DNA from: Gonium pectorale | Lineage: Eukaryota; Chlorophyta; Chlorophyceae; Chlamydomonadales; Volvocaceae | Direction of reading: 5' to 3' | Length of the DNA stretch: 18,522 nucleotides | Assembly (NCBI GenBank): GCA_001584585.1 | Contig: LSYV01000037.1 | Location: forward strand, 790,786-809,307 | In this document: one piece after another, positions 8,296 to 16,094 of the stretch | Layout of the letters: every line of letters begins with the position of its first letter | Numbering within the stretch: the first letter of the stretch is position 1 | Position numbers and translations under genes: made by a program | The notes under the pieces: generated by a model | The model's database searches: none | What the model saw: only the letters and a program-made list of their open reading frames with translations | What the model was told of the DNA's origin: nothing

Positions 8296-11200
8296 TTAGG
8301 CCTTGGTGCGGCCGAAGGTCTTGAGCTTCTCCTCGGTGGTCTGGAAGCGGCCGTGGCCGAACTTGGAGGCCGTGTCGATGAACTTGAGCTTGATCTCCTC
8401 CAGCGCGCTGCGGCTCGTCTGGGGCAGCAGCGAGCGGCGCAGCGTGATGGCGCGCTTCTTGGTGCCGGGGATGGCGCCCTGCGGTTGAAGGGAAGGGGGG
8501 AGGATAGGCGAGAGGGGATCATGAGGTTGGAGGCGGAAAGCCGGGCGGCGATGTGCGCGAGCCAGGAAATAGACGGGGGCGTGACAGTTGTCACGACGGC
8601 AAGCGCCAAGCGGGCAGGTGATGAGAGGGTGTGGGGGGGGAGGACTGCGGGGCGTGCGGTGCAGTCGATGGTCGTGGTAACGAGGCGCTGGTGGAGGGAA
8701 GAGGGAGGTGTCGTGATGTCCCAGCTTGCAGCTTGTCCCAGGCCTTGGATCGGCGGGCGGCACTGACAAGAGCCGCCAGTCATCGGAATCCCGGAATCCC
8801 TCTGGCGTCGAAAAATGAGCGGAGTCCTCGGGCACTTGACAGGCCCGGCCGCAAGAGGGTGCAACGCCATTACGCCGTTTCGCAGCTGTGGAAGGACACT
8901 TTGCTGAAGCCTGAGCGCCAGACCAGTAGCTGCAACGCTGCCGACGCTGCCGCTCCGATGCGCCCGATGGCGGAACTGCGCATTCACGCAGCCCTGATCA
9001 TGGAGCTCGAGACCCCAAGGCCGGCCCACCCACCCACCCACCTTGATCATCAGGTAGTCCTCGCTGACCACACCGTAGTGGGGGAAGCCACCCATGGGGG
9101 TGATCTCCTTCTTGGTCACGTCGAACTCCGTGGTGGCCAGGTGCGAGGCGTCGCCCTTCTTGCCGATCTTGTACACCTGGCGGGCGGAATCGGAGAGGGC
9201 GGAGCAGAGGTTTGGAGGGCGGGACGGCCCGGGAGCGAAGCGCGGCCCACTTTCGAGGACTGGTAGATAACGCAGCGCCAGCGCGTGCCCGTTACAGTTG
9301 TCTTACAGAGAACGACTTGGCAACGGGGCCGCGCAGTATGCATTCCAACTTCAGCATGAAGCAAGCCCCCACCTGCACACACTACGGCCCCGCGCTACGA
9401 CCCTCCGCTGCCACGAGACCACCGCTGCCACGCCACGGCAATGTCCCTCCTCCTTTCCCCTTCCGCTGCGCTCTCCATCCCCACCCTCCAGGCCCCCCCT
9501 CCTCCCGCACCGCCCCAGGTCCGCACTTTGTCCCCTCTCCCTCACCTTCTTGTTGATCTCGGTGCGGTGGTGGAAGCCCTGCTGACCGGCGCGCGCCACG
9601 GTCCACTTCACGCGGGCCGGGTGCCAGGCGCCAATGCAGGCCACCTTGCGGAGACCGCGGTGGGTCTTGCGCGGCAGGCGGGTCACGCCCCAGCGCTGCA
9701 CCACACCCTGCACTCCGTGACCCGTCGTGATGGCGATCGTGTCGATCATCTCGTTGGGCTGGAACACAGCGTCCACCGACACCTGCTTCTCAAACATGCT
9801 GTACGCGAAGTCCACCTTCTGGGCAATGCTGCCGCCGTTCACCTGGCGGGAGGAACATGGCGGATACGGGGCGGCGGACTTGGAAGGTTTGCGCAGCCTG
9901 GGCGCACGCATGCAAATCCGTGTCGCGAGTAAAACAAGTAGGGTGAGTACCACAAAACAGGCGCGCGCGAGGAGGATGAATAATGCCCATTCACCTTAAC
10001 GGGCAGCAGGACGAGCCCAGCGCAGGTGCTGGTGCAGACGCACGCAACGTACTCCGAGATCCGACCCATCGGCTCAATTTCCCCCTCCGCCAGCCCCAGC
10101 CCACCGACCGACCGACCGACCTGGACCTCGATCAGGTGCGCCTTCTTCTGGCCGAAGCCCAGCTTCTTGACCTGCGTGTGCGCCAGCACGCGGATGACGC
10201 TGCAGTGCTTCTTCAGGCTCGCCAGCTCCGCCTCAATAGCCTTCTTGCCGTCGCTGTACTTCTTGGCGTACTTCTTGAAGGCGCTCTTCTTGGACTTGTA
10301 CCAGTTCTTGTAGAACCTGGCGAGCGGGAGGGGGCGGGCGGGCGGGTAGCAGAGTTGGGTTGCATGTGGCTGCACGAGGTAATGCTGCGATTGGAAGGTA
10401 TTGAGATGGCAGGAGGTCGGAACTGGCGGCGCTCGGACATGTCGCTGTGGGCACGGGCGATGAAGTACGATGCGGGCCCGTGCCAGTGGCCCGAGGGGAG
10501 CTGGCCGTAGCCTCCCGCTAGCGCCAGCAGCCGCTACGCCAGCGAAGGCAGCTTCCACACGAGCTGCGGACGCTGGCCGAGGGTCCGGCAGCGGGGGCGC
10601 CAGCTCCGTAGCGCGGCGGCGCCCATGTCGAGGCACCGCCTGTCCTTAGGCTGGGGCCGTCGCTGTAGCCTGCCGCCATGCACATGCAGCAGCACAGCGC
10701 GCCAGCGCCGCGTAGACTGCTGCTTATATCGCTGCTGAATGCGCCAGAACGTCCGGAGCGTCCCGAAGCCAGGCCATACCCGCCCCTCGGCGTCACGCCA
10801 GCATATGCTTGACGACATGGCTCCCGACAGCCAATGTCGGGGGATAATGAAGCACTCCGGTCCAGCTGCCCCAAACCCGCACGAAGCCCACCCCCAACGA
10901 GAGCATTCCCTCTGCTCCCTCACGCCCCCCCCCCCGCTGTCCCCGCTCTCTACTTCCAGTGCGCACCTGCGCTTGACCTCCTCGCTCAGGTGCTCCGCCC
11001 ACACGGCGTTGAGCGAGCGCAGACCGCGCGGGGTCTTCACGTAGCCGACCACACCGACGACCACCATGGGCGGGCACTCGATGATGGTGACCGGCTCGCA
11101 GGTCTCCTTCTTGTGGAGCTTCGAGCCGGGCTTCTCCACCTCACGCACAATGTGCGTCATGCCTGCAAGATAGGCGCGCCGAACCGTCATGACTTATCTC

Positions 11201-11716
11201 CACAAGAGCTGAGCGCAAAACAGCAGTATGGGCTTCCTTGCCCATTCTGGGCGCATCGTGGCGAAGCACTGAGTAGCGCCGCACATCTCAACACTAAGCT
11301 TCCGCAGCACTAACTCACCGGCCTTGTAGCCGATGAAAGCCGTCAGGTGCACGGGCTTGGAGGCATCGTCCCGGGGGAACGACTTCACCTTGCCCCGACC
11401 GCGGCGGCAGCGCTTCCTGGGGCTGAAGCCCAGGGACCCGCTCCTGGGGTCTGCAGGGAAAAAACGAAAGAAGCCAAGATCAGTTACAGAGCAAGCAACT
11501 CAACCCGAGCACCGCAGCAGTGCAAGCTCCAGTCCAGGAAGAGCTGCGCCGGCTGGGCGAGCCATGTGAATTAATGAATAAAAATGCAGCTACAGAGAGC
11601 AAGATCAGAGACAGAGCACATCTGGACTGCGTCAACAGGCCGGCAATGGCGGCGTGATAGTGCGCGCCACGCCGAGTTGTAAGGGTTAACTCACGTTCGA
11701 ACTTCCTGTGCGACAT
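8296..11716 (-). CDS. RPL3: Cytosolic 60S ribosomal protein uL3 (L3)
   Basis: Seven minus-strand exons join in phase to 386 residues (yeast Rpl3 has 387): 11695-11716, 11319-11450, 10967-11162, 10121-10316, 9546-9842, 9042-9176 and 8296-8478. uL3 is an early 60S assembly protein that reaches toward the peptidyl-transferase centre. Recognisable blocks are [16 protein letters not shown] at the start, [29 protein letters not shown] (about 42-59), [24 protein letters not shown] (about 116-127), [13 protein letters not shown] [18 protein letters not shown] (238-255), [19 protein letters not shown] and [16 protein letters not shown] near the end. The alga keeps the equivalents of yeast His243 (Hpm1 methylation site) and Trp255 (W-finger) at the same numbers. 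Introns are 244, 156, 650, 278, 369 and 563 nt. The donors after exons 4 and 6 lie at the edge of tetranucleotide repeats. The stop is TAA, and a TGTAA signal follows. Confidence 0.97.
10821..10843 (-). other. Hairpin in RPL3 intron 3
   Basis: CCCGACA and TGTCGGG flank the 5-nt loop GCCAA. One G-T wobble and one further pair outside the core extend the stem to nine. It lies in the 650-nt third intron. Intronic small RNAs are common in algal ribosomal-protein genes, but I could not find matching C/D or H and ACA boxes, so no RNA gene is claimed. Confidence 0.4.
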
Positions 11717-13201
11717 GGTGCCTAGGCAACCCGGAAAGGGCTGAGCGAGGCGCGGGGAGGCATTTTCACCCGCCGCTGCCCCATGGCTCCAGGGTGTACG
11801 GCGCGAGGGCGAAACGACTCGCTCCGCGCGGGCGCAGGGGAAAGCGCCGCGATAGATACTCCAAGGACGGTTCTATATGAGTTGGTCTTCGGCATTGTAA
11901 ACCCCCGCAGGAAGTGGGGCTAAGCCATCATGCTCCTGGCCAAGCGTCTGAGCACTGTTGCAGGTCCGATGACGACTGCTAGAGCACACGTACCGCCTCC
12001 ACCGCTGCGCATATCACCTCTCCGGCTCCGTGGCCAAAGAGCTGCACGGCTGGATGCCAGGTCCCGTGCCACTTAGGTATTGGAGCCGCTCGTGCGGGCG
12101 AGGCGCCGCGCACAAATAGGCAACCATGCATTCAGACCGGGGGCGTGATCCGTTAACCCCCCGCGCTGCGCTTTCAGTCCCCTTTCATTTCGGCCGCCAC
12201 GAAGGCTCCTATGGCACCCACACCCCAAAGTCTCTGCCTGGACCGACTCGACATGCAGCACGCGGGGCATCCCAATTGCATCCCAACTGCTCGTATCTAG
12301 TTCGTCCACGCAGGCCAGGCTGCCACCATCCGCCCGGGGCCACCGGGGATCCAGGAGACATGCAAGGGCTTCCCACTGAAATGACGCACCGGTCGGACTT
12401 CCACGTAGCACCCCTACGCTTGCAAAATGTCACACCACACGGGTGGTCGCACCACACCGTGGCCGACAGCCGACTAGGGGCACCTCAACCCCGACGCGGC
12501 AGTCAGCGTGTCGTGCAGCTACGCACCAGGAGTCCCAACAGCCGCTCCTAGCGCTACGGGATACCGATCCTGCCATCTCGAGCATTACCTTTGCCGGTTG
12601 GAAGAATGGGGATGGAATGGGCTGGCTGCCGGCGATACCGCGCCGTGCACGCAGTATGTCGTGACAAAAAGGCACTGAAGGTGTTCCCCTTGTGCACCCT
12701 TTTCACTGCTCCTCTTGTCCACAAACCCAGCCATGCCCACTCGCTCCACCGCCAAGCCCCTGCATGTCAGCTGCCCACCCACCCAGGAGTTCATCCAACG
12801 CACATACGCAGGCGAAGCAGAAGCTGTCGCGCGGCAGCTGTTCGCTGCGACCGCTGTCACGCTTCACAGCAGCGTGGTAATAGTGCACCGCCCACGAAGG
12901 CGGAGGGCGCACCGTCTTCACAGTTATACAGGCTGCTAACTCCCCAAACCGCCTTCCCCGCGGCGCCCAAGCATCCCGATCTGCTCACACCTGCCCAAGC
13001 ACCTACGCGATTCCGATGCTGTCCCACAATGGCGATGGCAGCAGCCGCAGCCCACTGTGCAGATGCGTGTCCGCACCGACAAGCGGGCCCTGCTAACCGC
13101 CAGCCGCAAGCAACCGGACCTCCCTGCATGCCACCCCAATCCAAGGTGGCCGCGCCCACAGCCGCCCCCAACCCCGCCCAACAGCGCCTCGGATCCCGCC
13201 C
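11717..13201. other. Intergenic region: RPL3 promoter and EEF1AKMT1 3' UTR
   Basis: These 1.5 kb lie between the RPL3 start and the EEF1AKMT1 stop; both genes are on the minus strand. The bases nearest RPL3 are GC-rich with a TATA-like element at 11872-11880. Open frames such as 12126-12551 (plus) and 12073-12411 (minus) overlap each other, have no family features and look like chance frames. I found no minus-strand TGTAA for the EEF1AKMT1 gene, so its 3' end is unplaced. Confidence 0.55.
11872..11880 (-). promoter_or_regulatory. Candidate TATA element of RPL3
   Basis: The minus strand reads TCATATAGA, an AT-rich island about 155 nt upstream of the RPL3 ATG in otherwise GC-rich DNA. The position would fit a TATA box with a 5' UTR near 130 nt. 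No start site can be confirmed from sequence alone. Confidence 0.35.
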
Positions 13202-15725
13202 TCAGTCATCGGGCGGGATCTCGGGGTTGGACTCGCACAGGACCTTTGGCGGGAAGTTGGTGAACAGGTTGTACTGGTAGATGAGGTGCGGGATGGAGGG
13301 GCGGAAGGGCGCGGCGCACACCGCCTCGCCGCCGGGCCCCGCCGGCAGCAGCTCCGCCAGCAGCGCTGCGTTCTCCGCCACCGTTGTGGCCACCACCTTG
13401 CCTGCGCGGCCACCGTGCGTGCGTGCGCTTGTGTGACGGGTGTGTGTTCGATAAGATCTAGAAAGATCTAGTGCATGACAGTGTGAGGCAGGCGGGCATG
13501 CAGAAGAAACATCCGGGGTGTGTTCTATATGATCTAGAAGATCTATGCATGACAGTGTGATACAGGCAGGCATGCGGGGTGTGTGTGTGTGTTACGTCAT
13601 GCGAATGTGCGTGCTTGTGGACAGGCTGTGGGGTGTGTGTGTGGTAACAGCAGCCGGGGTTGGTGGGAAGGCGTGAGGCAGGCGCGGGCTCAGGGCACGT
13701 CGGTGTGTCGGCGTGTGCGGGGTGGACTGGTCATGACCGTGCGGTGGCACGGCGATGGGCGGCGCGGGGTGTCCCCAGCCCTCTGGACTGCTCCTCTGCA
13801 CTCTCCTCGATCTCACGAGGCGTGAGGGACTGGTAAGGAAAGCACTGCGCTGCTGCCCGCCGAGGAGCGCAGTCCACGCATCAGCGTTCGGAGCAGGCCC
13901 ACGCAGTCCGGCCGGCGCCGGTCCGCCCGCCACAGGTACGACCGCAAGGTCCCGGGGCCCGTGTCGTCCGGCGCACCTGCGGGCTCCAGCAGCAGCCTGG
14001 CCGCCTGCGCGTACTTGTCCCACACCTCCCGCGTGATGAAGGGCGGGTCTGCGGGCCGGGCCAGGGCGGGCGGCGGCCCCGGTTGCAGCACACGGCGCCC
14101 CAAGCACCGACGGACAACGAGAACGGACAACGGGACAACGGACAACGAGAAACTGACGCGCAGCACGAGCGAGGTTGGGGCACAGCGAGGTTGGAGCTCG
14201 TGCCTGGGTGGCGGCTGCGGGGGCGGCAGCCCAATGCAAGACCACGTTCGCGCTGGGACCTTCCCCCACAGCCCCGGGCGCCCCGGCCCATCTTCTTGGG
14301 GCTATCCCGTTACGTCCGGGGTCCCACTCGGGCCCAGTCCAGTGGGTGGCCCGGCGGGCTCGCCTCGTCGACGACGACGCGCACCCGCCCCACCGCACAG
14401 CCCAACCCGTTGGCCGGGGGTTCGGGGGTCTCAACCCGGCATTGCACACCGCCGCCCGCACGGTGCATGGCCCAAGGAAGCGGCGGCCGGCGCTGTGTCC
14501 CCGATGACCACTGCCCCCCAGCCCCACCGCCTACACGCCCCGCGACTTCCGGTCGGCTAGCCCGCCGCTCCTCACCGATGACAACGCAGTCGAACTTCCC
14601 GTGCAGCTCCCGCGGGATCGCGTCCGGCGCGTTGAAGTCGTAGCGCACAAAGTGCGGGTCCTTGGCCCACTGATCGTCGAAGTCAAACACCCAGGCGGCC
14701 TCACGGATGGCGGAGCCGCGCTGCCGGAGCGGGTGGCGGGAGGTTGTGGGTGGTGGCGGGTTGGGAGTCAGGGGAAGTGGCAGGATCAGCAACGTAAAGG
14801 GACCAGAGTAGTGGGAGGCGCGCTAAATAGAGAGGCCAGAGGGTGGACGGCGCAAGGCCAGGGGAGGAGGCGGGCCCTCCAGGGGTGCAGCGGGTGGGCC
14901 TGCTGCCGTGGCAGCCGTGTAACCCTGTGCACGGTCCTGGCCGTGGTGCGGTGGTGGCCCGTATGCGCGGCGTGGCGATGACAGGACTCCGCAGTTGGCC
15001 CGTGTGGCCACCAGGGGCCGTCAAAGCCGCGCACGTCGCACCGCTGGCATGTGCTCCCCCGCATGTGCTCCCCCGCATGTGCTCCCCCGCATGTGCTCCC
15101 CCGCATGTGCTCCCCCGCATGTGCTCCCCCGTATGTGCTCCCCCGCATGTGCTCCCCCGCTGCCGCCCACACGGGAGCGGTAGACGACACACCCGTCCCC
15201 AGGGGTAGCCCCACGTCGTGGCCAGTGCCCATACCAGCGGAGGCGCGGGTCACCGCTCTTTTCCCGTGGACGGGCGCGAGGCGCCAACGCCGTGCGAACC
15301 GTGTTTTCTATAATGTTTCGCAGGAAGGATTTTACACCCTGCCCCCCAGTGCCGTTGCGTTACCGGCAGGGAGAAGTAGATGGAGGGGGTGGACAGGCAC
15401 GCGATCCGAGTTGCTGACGCTGAGAGCTCCTGTGTCCCCGGGTGCCAGCGCGGGGTAGGGTTAGGGCTTGCGACTGGAACTGTTGTGCTAAGCAGGGCAG
15501 ACCTCCTTGCCAAACGACGGTTACCTGGACGATCTTATCGATGGTGTGCGCAGAATACCAGTACTGGTTGTGCTCTGCCTTTTCGGAGTGCCTGCATGGG
15601 CAAGTAAGGCCAAACCACACGCCCCAGTGAAGTTGACGGTATCTGGGACGCGGCGGAGGGTTGGCCACGCCTACACACTTGCAAGCCAGGCCTTACCGCT
15701 GTAAGAAACCGTTCGGCTTGTCCAT
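13202..15725 (-). CDS. EEF1AKMT1: eEF1A lysine methyltransferase, EEF1AKMT1/EFM5 (N6AMT2) family
   Basis: Six minus-strand exons join in phase to 192 residues: 15697-15725, 15525-15591, 15364-15429, 14576-14720, 13977-14048 and 13202-13401. Human EEF1AKMT1 has about 214 residues. Members methylate a lysine of elongation factor eEF1A with S-adenosylmethionine. Family features seen are NQYWYSAHTIDKIV (about 18-31), the small strand ACLSTPSIYFSLP (about 42-54), WVFDFDDQW then FVRYDFN (about 64-84), FDCVVI followed by the catalytic DPPF at 103-106 created across a splice junction, and the C-terminal PFRPSIPHLIYQYNLFTNF. The start has only ten residues before the conserved core, so it is shorter than many relatives, but its context GCC-ATG-G is good. 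Introns are 105, 95, 643, 527 and 575 nt; the longer ones carry tandem repeats. Phases (2,0,0,1,1) agree at every junction. The substrate is inferred from the family. Confidence 0.9.
13443..13575. repeat. Two-copy tandem repeat with GATCTAGA palindromes
   Basis: Copies at about 13443-13501 and 13519-13575 (period 76) share TGTGTTC, GATCTAGA, GATCTA, GCATGACAGTGTGA and GGCATGC. They lie in the last intron of the EEF1AKMT1-like gene and lead straight into a GT microsatellite. Confidence 0.8.
13587..13616. repeat. 30-nt dispersed repeat, copy 2
   Basis: This is the exact reverse complement of bases 1-30. It begins inside a GT-rich run right after the tandem GATCTAGA repeat and lies in the last EEF1AKMT1 intron. 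Confidence 0.8.
14112..14147. repeat. GGACAAC tandem repeats in EEF1AKMT1 intron 4
   Basis: Four GGACAAC units are separated by one to five bases. They sit in the 527-nt intron between exons 4 and 5 and are not coding. Confidence 0.7.
15047..15158. repeat. 14-nt minisatellite, eight units
   Basis: Eight head-to-tail copies of GCATGTGCTCCCCC lie in EEF1AKMT1 intron 3; seven are identical and unit 7 has one C-to-T change. On the transcribed strand the unit reads GGGGGAGCACATGC, with one G5 run per unit. Since 14 is not a multiple of three, all frames stay open in part and generate spurious ORFs. Confidence 0.97.
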
Positions 15726-16094
15726 GGCGCGGTTGGCGCGAGTGATCTGGCGAGTGTGTCCAAACTATCTGGCAGCCATAACAGCTTCTTTTGCTTAGGG
15801 CAGTGCCAGGCGATGGGGGTGAAGGAGGCAAGTCAACTAGCCAGCTTGACCGTCGTCGTAACATCCTGCGTCGTCGGTAAGGTGTCGCCGCTACCTGTCA
15901 TACTCGCACTCGCAAGTGACTTTCTGACGTCAAACTACTTGCTGCTTACGCACTAGCCAAGCCAAAACCCGGCATGCACAGCGCAAGTCCTCGCCGCTCT
16001 CGAGCATCTTAGTTACTAATGCGCATCCAGTTGCAATGCATGTGGAGCCTGGAAGCCTGCCCGCGTGTGGACGAGCGCGACGGCGCAGATTCGG
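15726..16094. promoter_or_regulatory. Shared divergent promoter region
   Basis: Only 369 bp separate the EEF1AKMT1 ATG (minus) from the coiled-coil gene ATG (plus). Both promoters and 5' UTRs must lie here or overlap the genes. The region is less GC-rich than the coding parts and holds a CRE-type palindrome at 15925-15932. I see no clear TATA box. Confidence 0.6.
15925..15932. promoter_or_regulatory. CRE-like palindrome TGACGTCA
   Basis: The full 8-bp palindrome is the classic target of bZIP (CREB/ATF-type) factors. It lies about 200 bp from one start codon and 163 bp from the other, a position that could serve both genes. Binding is inferred. Confidence 0.45.

Noticed and set aside
8479..11694. 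snoRNA genes in RPL3 introns
   Set aside because: I scanned the sense strand for C/D (TGATGA with CTGA) and H/ACA boxes and found no proper combination. A TGATGAG near 8620 is on the wrong strand.
12073..12551. Overlapping ORFs on both strands in the RPL3 upstream region
   Set aside because: They are mutually overlapping, low-information frames with no domain, no splice context and no conserved motif.
15047..15158. CRISPR-like array
   Set aside because: The 14-nt units are contiguous with no spacers, and this is eukaryotic intron DNA.
3672..15725. An operon of translation genes
   Set aside because: The genes are on both strands, each with introns and its own upstream region.
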